From: Microbacterium radiodurans
Lineage (GTDB): Bacteria; Actinomycetota; Actinomycetes; Actinomycetales; Microbacteriaceae
NCBI RefSeq assembly: GCF_008710705.1
Contig: NZ_VYRZ01000005.1
Span: 1-64,000 of the forward strand
Reading direction: 5' to 3'
Length of the DNA stretch: 64,000 nt
Part shown: piece after piece, positions 23,597-31,056 of the stretch
Layout: every line of letters starts with the position of its first letter
How positions within the stretch are numbered: position 1 is the first letter of the stretch
Made by a program: the position numbers and the translations under genes
Notes under the pieces: model-generated
Told to the model about the DNA's origin: nothing
The model's database searches: none
Seen by the model: the letters and a program-made list of their open reading frames with translations, nothing else

Positions 23597-24484
23597 TCAT
23601 GCGAGGAGGTCGAAGACGTCCTTCGGCGAGGCGTCCGGCGCGAACATCGAGATCGCCCGCACGCGTCGCCGCGCCGAGTGGGCGACAGCGCCGCTGCCGT
23701 GCTCGGCCAGGCGGTGCGCGAACGCGATCGTTGCGAGATACGACAGAGCGGTGTCGGCGATGCCCTCGTCATCCAGGACCCCGGTGGTCGGCAGCGAGTA
23801 GACGTGCTCCTGGCGCTCGGGGAGGGTACCCGTCGAGACCGTCGCGGCGGCGGCGCTCACGGATGACAGGGCCGTCTCGACGCGCGCCCGCTCCGACTCG
23901 GCGACAGGATGCGAGACCCGGTGCGCGAGCCGCATGCAGGGATCGGCATCCTCTGTCGACGTCGTCCACGATTCCTCGGCGAGCTCGATGTCGTGATCGC
24001 GCAAGACGGCGAGGAAGGTCTGATCGAGAGCGGGCAGATCGGTCGCCATCGCGGTGAACGACGTCTGCGCTCCGTCGGGATCCGACGGCACGGCGAAGAG
24101 GATGTCGACGGCGATCCAGTCCGCCGCGGGAGCTCGCTGGATATCGAGTTCGAGCGCATGCGGGTCGCCGCCGCTCACCCGCTCCGCGAGGTCGATGTAG
24201 AAGTCCTCCATGGCCCGGCGGATCGACAGCCGGGCCCGGTGGTCGTCGAATTGGTCGCGGCGCTCACTCACCAGATCGCCGAGTCCGATGTTCGCTCGGC
24301 GGAGGAGGTCGAGCGTCACGCCTTCGCGAACCTGCTCGAGGCTGTACGACCGGTAACCGCTGTTCGGGTCCACCGCGACCGGCTCGAGAACGCCCCGCTC
24401 GCCGTACAGGCGGAGCGCCTTGGCGGACAGCCCGGTCATCGCCGAGAAGCGTCCGGCGGAGAAGGAGGTGGTGTGATCGGTCAT
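23597..24484 (-). CDS. MerR-family transcriptional regulator with effector domain
   Basis: A 295-residue regulator. Residues 8-75 form a MerR winged helix (FSAGRFSAMTGLSAKALRLY, GERGVLEPVAVDPNSGYRSY), followed by a dimerisation helix and a ~190-residue C-terminal domain that may bind a small molecule (GyrI-like or multidrug-sensing, not certain). MerR proteins activate promoters with a long 19-20-bp spacer, and such a promoter with a palindrome in its spacer lies directly upstream of this gene (24492-24522), so it probably controls itself. A lipoprotein gene is divergent 129 bp away and may be the target. Confidence 0.85.
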   Translation of the reverse strand: MTDHTTSFSAGRFSAMTGLSAKALRLYGERGVLEPVAVDPNSGYRSYSLEQVREGVTLDLLRRANIGLGDLVSERRDQFDDHRARLSIRRAMEDFYIDLAERVSGGDPHALELDIQRAPAADWIAVDILFAVPSDPDGAQTSFTAMATDLPALDQTFLAVLRDHDIELAEESWTTSTEDADPCMRLAHRVSHPVAESERARVETALSSVSAAAATVSTGTLPERQEHVYSLPTTGVLDDEGIADTALSYLATIAFAHRLAEHGSGAVAHSARRRVRAISMFAPDASPKDVFDLLA

Positions 24485-24491
24485 GTCGTCA

Positions 24492-24522
24492 ACTGTGAGC
24501 TACGCCCCAAGGGCGAAGTCAA
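24492..24522 (-). promoter_or_regulatory. MerR-type promoter with palindromic operator in a 19-bp spacer
   Basis: Reading minus: TTGACT (-35, 24522-24517), a 19-bp spacer, then CACAGT (weak -10, 24497-24492). CTACGCCC (24500-24507) and GGGCGAAG (24511-24518) form an inverted repeat with one mismatch across the spacer, the layout MerR proteins use. Confidence 0.55.
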
Positions 24523-24613
24523 ACGCTCGCATCGCCGGGACAGCTGACGAAAGCGAAGGCGAGGCCGAGCTGCGCGTGTCACGGAGCCTCGGCCCGTCTC
24601 ATAGGCTTCGGAG

Positions 24614-25099
24614 ATGCGCCGATACGCCGTGATGAGCTTCGCCGTCACCACTCTTCTTCTTGCTGGCTGCTCAGCCACAGAGCCCGCGGAGCGGACCGGA
24701 GCTCCCACCGTCTCGGCGCCTGTGCCGACGACGCCAGCGACGGAGCCGACGCAGGAACCGCCGGCGGAACCGCTCGACTTGACGGGACCATGGCAGCAGA
24801 CCAACTCGAACTCCCCCGACTCTTACCAGCGGGCCGTCATCACCGAGAACACGATCAGCATCGACTGGGTCAGTGATGCTGAGGCGATGACCGCCGTCTA
24901 CTGGGTCGGCACGTACGTTCCGCCGAGCGAGCCCGGTGATGCGTACACGTGGGACTCGCAGAACGACACGACGCAGACCGAGAACGCGCTGATGGCGTCG
25001 TCGGACGCGACGAAGACCTTCACCTATCAGGACGGCGTGCTCAGCTACGAGCTCACCGCTGTCGGGGTGACCATGACCGTTCAGATGCAGAAGCAGTAG
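24614..25099 (+). CDS. Small lipoprotein of unknown function
   Basis: A 161-residue lipoprotein. Leader ends LLLAGC with Cys19, followed by a Thr/Pro/Glu linker (20-53), then a ~105-residue domain (LDLTGPWQQTNSNSPDSYQR, TISIDWVSDAEAMTAVYWVG and MTVQMQKQ) that looks like a small beta-barrel. Its divergent arrangement with a MerR gene suggests possible common control. The ATG at 24614 has only GGAG 2 nt upstream; an internal ATG at residue 7 would shorten the leader but keep a lipobox. Family not recognised. Confidence 0.75.
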   Translation: MRRYAVMSFAVTTLLLAGCSATEPAERTGAPTVSAPVPTTPATEPTQEPPAEPLDLTGPWQQTNSNSPDSYQRAVITENTISIDWVSDAEAMTAVYWVGTYVPPSEPGDAYTWDSQNDTTQTENALMASSDATKTFTYQDGVLSYELTAVGVTMTVQMQKQ

Positions 25100-25441
25100 C
25101 AGAACACTCTGATCGGGATCGATTACGCGCGCTCTTCGGCCGTCGCCCTGGGCTGGTTGATCTCCCAGGACTCCACGGTCACGCGCGGAAGCCGCTCGAA
25201 CCCGCTCCACATCGATTCGGTGTCCCCGTCGGGACCGTCGGGTGCGCACCCGGCACGCGGGGCTCGACCACCGGCACCTCGCCTCGGCGGGATCTGACGG
25301 TGCGAGCGGAGCCCCTGCGGTTCGGGCGGCGAGACGGCATCCGCCGTTCTCTGTCAACTGGGCTGACGGGCGACGAGGTCAGGAGGAGCGTTGACCCACG
25401 GCCCGATCGGGCCGGCTACCTCGACGGAAGGAACGACCGAC
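25100..25441. other. 342-bp gap holding a possible gene fragment
   Basis: Between a lipoprotein and the PPOX-fold gene. The minus strand carries a short, coherent C-terminal frame (25124-25240); the rest shows nothing beyond the ribosome site and leader of the next gene. Confidence 0.45.
25124..25240 (-). pseudogene. 3' fragment of an unknown minus-strand gene
   Basis: The minus frame ending at TAA (25124-25126) reads MWSGFERLPRVTVESWEINQ then PRATAEERA, with high-GC third positions and natural composition, but loses coherence upstream of about 25240. No start with a ribosome site was found. Probably the surviving end of a lost gene. Confidence 0.3.
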
Positions 25442-25936
25442 ATGGCATCGAACTCGGACGGACGCGAGAAGGTCGCCCAGCTCGTGGAGCGCGCGGAATC
25501 CGCGATGCTGACGACGATGACCCCGGACGGCGACCACGTCAGTCGTCCCATGGCCGTCCAGGAGGTCGAGTTCGACGGCGACCTGTGGTTCTTCACCTAC
25601 GAGGATTCCGACAAGGTCGCGCAGATCCGGTCGGCCCCGAGCGTCAACGTCTCATTCTCGAACGACAAGAAGAGCGAGTGGACCTCGATCTCGGGCACGG
25701 CCGAGGTCGTCCACGACCGCGCGAAGGCCGAAGAGCTGTGGGCGAAGCCCCTCGAGGCCTGGTTCCCCGACGGCCTCGACACCCCCGGGCTCACCCTCCT
25801 CAAGGTGCATGCCCACCGCGCCGAGTACTGGGACGCGGCCACCAGCAAGGTCCGCCAGCTGCTGGGGATGGCGCAGGCGATCACCCGGGACGACCCCGAC
25901 GAGTTCCCGGCCGAGAACAAGACCGTCCCGCTCTGA
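25442..25936 (+). CDS. Pyridoxamine 5'-phosphate oxidase-fold protein (general stress protein 26-like)
   Basis: A 164-residue protein of the split-barrel flavin/F420/haem-binding superfamily. Motifs: AMLTTMTPDGDHVSRPMAVQ, GDLWFFTYEDSDKVAQIRSA, VNVSFSNDKKSEWTSISGTA, a GsiB/GSP26-like arrangement (Pfam pyridox_oxidase family). It probably binds FMN or F420 and acts as a stress-linked reductase; substrate unknown. The ATG at 25442 has GGAAGG upstream; an in-frame GTG at 25391 would add 17 unsupported residues. An 84-bp palindromic element begins 26 nt after the stop and may act as its 3' hairpin. Confidence 0.88.
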   Translation: MASNSDGREKVAQLVERAESAMLTTMTPDGDHVSRPMAVQEVEFDGDLWFFTYEDSDKVAQIRSAPSVNVSFSNDKKSEWTSISGTAEVVHDRAKAEELWAKPLEAWFPDGLDTPGLTLLKVHAHRAEYWDAATSKVRQLLGMAQAITRDDPDEFPAENKTVPL

Positions 25937-25961
25937 GGCTGCCGGCTGGGTGCGACGACGT

Positions 25962-26045
25962 ACCGCGATGCAAGGCATCAGGGTCGACACGCCGCAGCGG
26001 ATGCCGTTCGGCCGGCGTGTCGCGGGGGATGCCTTGCATCGCGGC
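25962..26045 (+). repeat. 84-bp palindromic element, copy B
   Basis: Arms ACCGCGATGCAAG and CTTGCATCGCGGC; inner stem CGACACGCCG/CGGCGTGTCG is perfect and differs from copy A by paired changes. It lies between the convergent PPOX-fold and LuxR-type genes. Confidence 0.85.
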
Positions 26046-26111
26046 ACAGGCTGCCCGCCGTGAGATCTGCCGATGCCTCGCCGGGCGTGGAGCAAGCCAC
26101 GGGTACGACGC

Positions 26112-26462
26112 TCAGATGAGTCCGAGACGCACAGCTCTCACGACGGCCTCGATGCCGGTCTCGACGCCGAGGGTCTCGCACGCGCGCTTGACCCGACGGC
26201 GGATCGACCGCTCCGAGAGATGCTGGCGGCGAGCGATGACGTCCAACGTGCGCCCGGCGGCGAGGTCCTGAAGCACGAGGAGGTCCTGCGGTGATAGCGC
26301 CACCCGCTCGGCTGTCGCGTCGACGACGCTCTGCATCGACCCACACGGGCACGGCGGACGGGGCTGAGGTTCGGGGGTCGATGTGGGCATCGCGACCTTC
26401 GGGGGGATGGGGTCCTGTTCTATCTGCGAGACGCATGTGGGTGCGGGTTCGCTCACCTTCAC
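26112..26462 (-). CDS. Small LuxR-type helix-turn-helix protein
   Basis: A 116-residue protein whose last ~62 residues are a LuxR/GerE DNA-binding domain: LSPQDLLVLQDLAAGRTLDV, IARRQHLSERSIRRRVKRAC and ETLGVETGIEAVVRAVRLGL. The ~50-residue N-terminus is Pro/Thr-rich with a CPCG motif and looks disordered; there is no receiver or sensor domain. It may be a stand-alone regulator or the end of a lost larger one. GTG at 26462 is the longest start; the GTG two codons later, after GGGTGAAG, is equally possible. Confidence 0.7.
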   Translation of the reverse strand: MKVSEPAPTCVSQIEQDPIPPKVAMPTSTPEPQPRPPCPCGSMQSVVDATAERVALSPQDLLVLQDLAAGRTLDVIARRQHLSERSIRRRVKRACETLGVETGIEAVVRAVRLGLI

Positions 26463-26533
26463 CCGAAGCGATCAGCTGAGCGAGCGATCGACTTGTGCGA
26501 GAAGCCCTCGCGCCGAGCGCGGAGAGGCGCGAC

Positions 26534-27544
26534 TCATGTCGCATCCCGTGGCGCAGCGGTCGAGCTGCGGATGATGAGCGACGTCGGGAGGATGACGGAA
26601 CTGGGCCCGGCACCATCGCTCATAGCGAGAGCCAAGTCCAGGGCGTCCCGCCCCAGGGCGCGCCACTCCTGGCGCACGGTCGTCAGAGGCGGGACGAGCA
26701 TCGCCCCCTCTTCGGTGTCGTCGAATCCGACGACCGACACATCGGTGGGCACCCGCAATCCGGCTTCGTGCAACGCCCGGTAGGCACCCAACGCCATCTG
26801 ATCGTTCGCGACGAACACGGCTGTGGGTGCGGTGTGGGTGAGAAGCCGCTGCGCAGCCGCGTACCCCGAGCGGGCCGTCCAGTCCCCTCGTTCGATGACG
26901 GTGAGTTCCCGACCGGATCCGGTCAGAGTGTCCGCCCAACTCATTCGGCGACGCTCGGCTGGGAAAGACTCGGCAGGCCCCGCGAGATGGTGAACCGTAC
27001 GGTGCCCCAGGCTCAGAAGGTGGGCCACCGCTTGCTCTGCGCCGCCACGCTGGTCGAAGTCTATGGTCGCGGCACCGTGCAGGATCTCAGGCCCGACGAC
27101 GACGGCGGGGATCCCTTCCGGAAGCCGCACGACACCATCAGCTTCGAAACGGTCGGCGATGATCGCGATGACGACGTCCACCGTCATCTCGTTGAGTCGG
27201 CTGAACGCGCCCGAAGCGTCGCTGGTGGTGGACGCGGTCATCGGCATGAGGGTGGTCGCGTAGCCGCGCGTCGCGGCGCGCTCCGAGATCTCACCGAGAG
27301 TCCGATGGATGCCCACCGATCCAAGCGTGTTGTAGACGATTCCCACGCTGCGAAATGCGCCCCGCCGGATCGCGCGTGCGGCCGCGTTGGGCCGGTAATC
27401 GAGCTCGCGCATCGCATCGAGCACGCGGTCCCGAAGTGCCGCGGTGACGTTCGCGCCCCCGTTGGCGACGCGTGAAACCGTCTGCGGCGAGGCGCCTGCG
27501 CGTTCGGCCACATCGCGCAGCGAGGCCGCGCGTCGAGCCATCAT
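26534..27544 (-). CDS. LacI-family regulator of the galactan locus
   Basis: A 336-residue LacI-type repressor with an N-terminal helix-turn-helix (SLRDVAERAGASPQTVSRVA), hinge and effector domain (VFVANDQMALGAYRALHEAG and VVGFDDTEEGAMLVPPLTTV). Its ATG at 27544 overlaps the stop of the permease upstream (ATGA), so it is the last gene of the binding-protein/permease operon rather than separately transcribed. It probably represses that operon and the divergent GH53 galactanase. A candidate site is the AACACTGG/CCAGTGTT repeat in the 30.7-31.05 kb control region. Inducer likely a galacto-oligosaccharide, by context. Confidence 0.9.
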   Translation of the reverse strand: MMARRAASLRDVAERAGASPQTVSRVANGGANVTAALRDRVLDAMRELDYRPNAAARAIRRGAFRSVGIVYNTLGSVGIHRTLGEISERAATRGYATTLMPMTASTTSDASGAFSRLNEMTVDVVIAIIADRFEADGVVRLPEGIPAVVVGPEILHGAATIDFDQRGGAEQAVAHLLSLGHRTVHHLAGPAESFPAERRRMSWADTLTGSGRELTVIERGDWTARSGYAAAQRLLTHTAPTAVFVANDQMALGAYRALHEAGLRVPTDVSVVGFDDTEEGAMLVPPLTTVRQEWRALGRDALDLALAMSDGAGPSSVILPTSLIIRSSTAAPRDAT

Positions 27545-28350
27545 TTGATCGCTCCCGTGATCCCCTCGGCGAACGAGCGTTGCAGGGCGAAGAACACCAG
27601 CATCGTCGGCACCGACGCGAGCAGCACCGCCAGCATCAGCACGCCGTAGTCGGTCACGTAGCCGGCGCTGAGATTCGCGATGAGCATCGGCATCGTGAAC
27701 ACGTCGCTGTCGATGAGGATGACCTTCGGCCAGAGGAAGTTGTTCCACGCGAGCATGAAGGTGATGACGGCGGCAGCGGCGAAGGTGGATCGCATCGTCG
27801 GCACGTAGATGCGGGCGAAGATGGCGATCTCGCTGAGCCCGTCGATTCGGGCCGCCTCGATGAGCTCGTGCGGGAACGACCGAGAAGCCTGTCGGAACAG
27901 CAGGATCAGGAACGGAGTCGATATCGCCGGGATGATGACGGCCCAGAGGGAGTTGACCATCCCTGCGCCCGCGAACAGTTGGAAGAGCGGGATCATGATC
28001 GCCGCGAACGGGATCATCATGGCGAGGAGCAGCACCGCCATCAACACGTCCTTGCCGCGTGAATGGAACACCTCGAAGCCGTACCCCGCGATCGAACAGA
28101 CCGAAAGGGCGAGCACCGTCGTCCCCACCGCGATGAAGGCCGAACTGCCCATTGCCGCGAGCACGTTCTGAGTTTGGAACAGGGTGGTCAGGTTCTCCCA
28201 CAGATGCGTGCCCGGAAGCAGCCGGGATGAGAGCACGTCGGCGCTCGTGTTCGTCGCGGAGACGACCATGAAGTAGAGCGGAAACAGCGAGAAGATCGCG
28301 AAGACGGTGAGGAACGCGTACCCCGGCACGCGACGCAGTCGGTTAATCAC
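27541..28350 (-). CDS. Galacto-oligosaccharide ABC permease (MalG/GanQ type)
   Basis: A 269-residue, six-helix CUT1 permease: FAIFSLFPLYFMVVSATNTS at the first helix, EAA loop EAARIDGLSEIAIFARIYVP, MLAWNNFLWPKVIL and a C-terminal end FALQRSFAEGITGAIK. It overlaps the upstream permease by 8 nt and the downstream lacI by 4 nt. Together with the MalF-type partner it forms the importer channel; the ATPase must come from elsewhere. Confidence 0.92.
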   Translation of the reverse strand: MINRLRRVPGYAFLTVFAIFSLFPLYFMVVSATNTSADVLSSRLLPGTHLWENLTTLFQTQNVLAAMGSSAFIAVGTTVLALSVCSIAGYGFEVFHSRGKDVLMAVLLLAMMIPFAAIMIPLFQLFAGAGMVNSLWAVIIPAISTPFLILLFRQASRSFPHELIEAARIDGLSEIAIFARIYVPTMRSTFAAAAVITFMLAWNNFLWPKVILIDSDVFTMPMLIANLSAGYVTDYGVLMLAVLLASVPTMLVFFALQRSFAEGITGAIK

Positions 28351-29311
28351 GCCGGTCTCCGATCCGCAGCTGAATCAACGCCAGCACCGCCACCAAGATG
28401 AGGATGACGTAGGAGATCGCCGCCGCATAGCCGAAGTTCGGGTTCTTCAAGAACGACACCTCGTACAGGTAGTGCGACATCGACATCGTCATGTAAGCCG
28501 GCCCGCCGCGTGTGAGCGCCCACGATTCGTCGAAGAGCTGGAGTGTGCCGTTCGTGGAGAGAATGGCCGTCAGCACGATCATCGGCTTGAGCTGCGGCAC
28601 GGTGACGTGCCAGAACACCTGGAACGCGTTCGCTCCGTCCATTCGTGCCGCCTCGATGCTGGAGTGATCGACGTTCTGCAGCGCCGCGAGGTAGAAGACC
28701 ATGTTGTACCCGGTCCAGCGCCAGATGAGGCCGAGGATGATGACGAAGCGGGCGGTGTCGGCGTTGCCGAGCCAGTTGACGGGTCCGTCGAGCAGCCCCA
28801 CTCCCATCAGCATGTCGTTGATGAACCCGTCGTTGGAGAACATCGTGCGGAACACCAGCGAGTAGGACACCAGCGACACCGCGCACGGCAGGAAAATCGC
28901 CGTACGCCACAGCGCCTTGAACTTCAGTCGGCGGTCGTTGAGCAGGTTGGCCAGGATCAGCGCCAGGATCAGCATCACCGGCACTTGGATGATGAGGTAG
29001 ACGAAGGTGTTCTGCAGCGTGAGCTTGAAGATCTCGTCCTGGAGCAGGCGCTCGTAGTTGGACCAGAACGGGTCCGCCCAGGTGAGCCGGCTGCCACGGC
29101 CCGTCTGCAGCGAGAGCAGCAGCGCCTGCAACATGGGGAGGAAGTTGACCCCGACGATCAGAAGCGACGCGGGGATGAGGAAGCCCCATCCGGTCAAGCT
29201 CCGTCTGCGTGTCGGATTCAGCCACGGCTTCTGCCGTCCGACGTAGTTGCGCAACGGCGGTGCGTTGCGCTGCTCCGGCTCCTTCGCCGGTGCTTTCAGC
29301 TGGAAGGCCAC
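28343..29311 (-). CDS. Galacto-oligosaccharide ABC permease (MalF/GanP type)
   Basis: A 322-residue permease with a ~45-residue cytoplasmic N-terminus and six membrane helices; EAA loop EAARMDGANAFQVFWHVTVP, and a typical DPFWSNYERLL segment after the first helix. I start at GTG 29311, which has GGAGAGGAA about 4 nt upstream; the further-upstream GTG (29335) includes that ribosome site. It is separated from the binding-protein gene by a 14-bp intergenic hairpin. Confidence 0.9.
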   Translation of the reverse strand: MAFQLKAPAKEPEQRNAPPLRNYVGRQKPWLNPTRRRSLTGWGFLIPASLLIVGVNFLPMLQALLLSLQTGRGSRLTWADPFWSNYERLLQDEIFKLTLQNTFVYLIIQVPVMLILALILANLLNDRRLKFKALWRTAIFLPCAVSLVSYSLVFRTMFSNDGFINDMLMGVGLLDGPVNWLGNADTARFVIILGLIWRWTGYNMVFYLAALQNVDHSSIEAARMDGANAFQVFWHVTVPQLKPMIVLTAILSTNGTLQLFDESWALTRGGPAYMTMSMSHYLYEVSFLKNPNFGYAAAISYVILILVAVLALIQLRIGDRRD

Positions 29312-29342
29312 GTGTTCCTCTCCGTCCGGTGGCACTCGATGG

Positions 29343-29375
29343 GCATCGGCCCGGGGCGGTACCCCGGGCCGATGC
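29343..29375. terminator. Intra-operon hairpin between binding protein and permeases
   Basis: GCATCGGCCCGGGG (29343-29356) and CCCCGGGCCGATGC (29362-29375) form a perfect 14-bp stem with a 5-nt loop, 9 nt after the binding-protein stop. In ABC operons such hairpins often stabilise or partly end the transcript so that binding protein exceeds permease. Confidence 0.65.
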
Positions 29376-29383
29376 GAGGGGTC

Positions 29384-30685
29384 CTACTGCATCGCGAATT
29401 CGACGTTCGCCTGCGCCTCGGCCAGGGCGGTGTCGCGATCGGCGCCGTTCATGATCTGGGTGATCGCGGCGCTCACTGCGTCGCGCCCCTCGTAGTAGTA
29501 CGCACCGGTGTTGTTGGAGGGGACCTCCGAGCCGTACTCCACCACCTCGGAGAAGATCGGCTCACCGCCGAAGAACTCGCTCGGCTCGGCGTAGACGTCG
29601 CTGTCGCCGGCGGGGATCCAGTTGGCGACCGCGCCCGCGCCGGGCAGGATCGTGTCGTACAGCTCGGTGGAACCGGCGAACGTCGCCGCGAGGAAGTCGG
29701 CGGCCAGCTCGGTATTCGCGTTCGAGGAGATCGCCCAGGAGGAGCCGCCGTTGGCGGTGTAGTTCGTCGCCCCCGTCACGCCGTCGAGCGAGGGAACGTT
29801 GGTGATGCCCCACAACCCCGCCTGATCCTCAGCGCTCTGGATGGAACCGACGATCCATACGCCCTGCTGCGTGCCGGCCACGTTGCCGTTGACGAAGCTG
29901 CCGACGTACTCATCCCAGGAGTTCACCTCGAGGTAGACGCCTGCGTCGACCATCTCGGCGTACACGTCGATCGCTGCGTTGAGGGAATCGTTGTCGACGA
30001 TGGTCGGCATACCGTCGTCGTCGAACAGGCTGGCACCCGAAGACTGCAGCATCATGACGATCAGGTCGGACTGACCCGCGATGCCGGACAGCAGCGGCAT
30101 GCCGGTCTGGGCGAGGACATCCTTGCCCTGCTCGATGAACGTGTCCCACGTGATGTCCGTGAAGTCGTCCATCGAATAGCCGGCCTGCTCGAGGACATCG
30201 GTGCGCAGCGCCGTCACCGCGGTGCCCGAGTCGAAGGGCACGCCGTAATTCATCCCGTCGAGGGTCGAGTAGGCGACCACCGAATCGGGGAACTCGCTGA
30301 AGTCGATGCCGGCGTCGCCGAGGTCGCTGAACAGGTCGGGGTAGTTGATGCCGTTCTTCTGGAACGCGTTGTTCTGCATCAAGAAGATGTCGGGCAGCTC
30401 TCCCCATGCCTGTGACTGCGCGATGGTGGTGAGGCGAGTCTGCAGGTCTTCCCAGGGCACCTCGACGATCTCGAGCTCGAACTCGGGGTTGTCCTGCTGG
30501 TAGATCTTCTCCGCCTCCTCCATCGCGTAGATGTTGAAGGCGGGATCCCAAGTCCACACGGTCAGCGTGTTGTCGTCGCCCGCGGCCTGGTCGCCTCCTC
30601 CCCCTCCGGAGCACGCGGCGAGGACGAGAGATGCGGGAAGTGCGAGTGCCAGCGCGGCAGTTGCGGCGCGTGTCGAACGCTTCAT
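29384..30685 (-). CDS. Galacto-oligosaccharide solute-binding lipoprotein
   Basis: A 433-residue CUT1 binding lipoprotein. Leader ends VLAAC (Cys25) followed by GGGGGD; mature part has LTVWTWDPAFNIYAMEEAEK, AWGELPDIFLMQNNAF, GVPFDSGTAVTALRTDVLEQ and a Gly/Asp-rich middle. It delivers an oligosaccharide to the two permeases. ATG at 30685 with GGAAGG about 9 nt upstream; the frame runs on upstream but into the control region. The divergent GH53 galactanase 371 bp away implies beta-1,4-galacto-oligosaccharides as ligand. Confidence 0.92.
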   Translation of the reverse strand: MKRSTRAATAALALALPASLVLAACSGGGGGDQAAGDDNTLTVWTWDPAFNIYAMEEAEKIYQQDNPEFELEIVEVPWEDLQTRLTTIAQSQAWGELPDIFLMQNNAFQKNGINYPDLFSDLGDAGIDFSEFPDSVVAYSTLDGMNYGVPFDSGTAVTALRTDVLEQAGYSMDDFTDITWDTFIEQGKDVLAQTGMPLLSGIAGQSDLIVMMLQSSGASLFDDDGMPTIVDNDSLNAAIDVYAEMVDAGVYLEVNSWDEYVGSFVNGNVAGTQQGVWIVGSIQSAEDQAGLWGITNVPSLDGVTGATNYTANGGSSWAISSNANTELAADFLAATFAGSTELYDTILPGAGAVANWIPAGDSDVYAEPSEFFGGEPIFSEVVEYGSEVPSNNTGAYYYEGRDAVSAAITQIMNGADRDTALAEAQANVEFAMQ

Positions 30686-31056
30686 GTTCGGTACCTTCCA
30701 GTGTTCATGCGGCGGTTCATGCGGTGCCGTCGATCGGTGCGATGAGACGGGGCAGGGTGACCTTGGGCGCGCCGGATGAACGGGAGCGGATGCGTCGCTG
30801 CATCGAACTGTTCGTCCTCGAACCGGGGGGCTCATCCCGCGGCGAACGTAACACTGGCAACGTCACCAGACCAGTGTTCCCAGTGGTATCGGCTCAGAGG
30901 TTGGCCGGATCCGGACGCTCTGGATCGTAATCATTTACACGTTTCATCGGATGGTGAAACCTGTCCCCGAGACGCCGACCCCACTCCCCCCTGGCGTCCG
31001 CAGACGGCGACCACGGCCGCGAGTCACATCGACAATCCGAGCGAAGGAGCACGGAC
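30686..31056. promoter_or_regulatory. Divergent control region of the galactan locus
   Basis: Contains both leaders. Two inverted repeats stand out: AACACTGG (30850-30857) with CCAGTGTT (30871-30878), arm centres 21 bp apart, and GTTTCA (30941-30946) with TGAAAC (30955-30960). Either may bind the LacI protein at 26534-27544. GAAGGAG lies before the GH53 ATG. Confidence 0.5.
30850..30878. promoter_or_regulatory. Candidate galactan operator
   Basis: Perfect 8-bp inverted repeat AACACTGG/CCAGTGTT spaced two helical turns apart in the divergent control region between binding protein and galactanase. A partial third copy, CCAGTG, follows at 30880. Confidence 0.45.
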
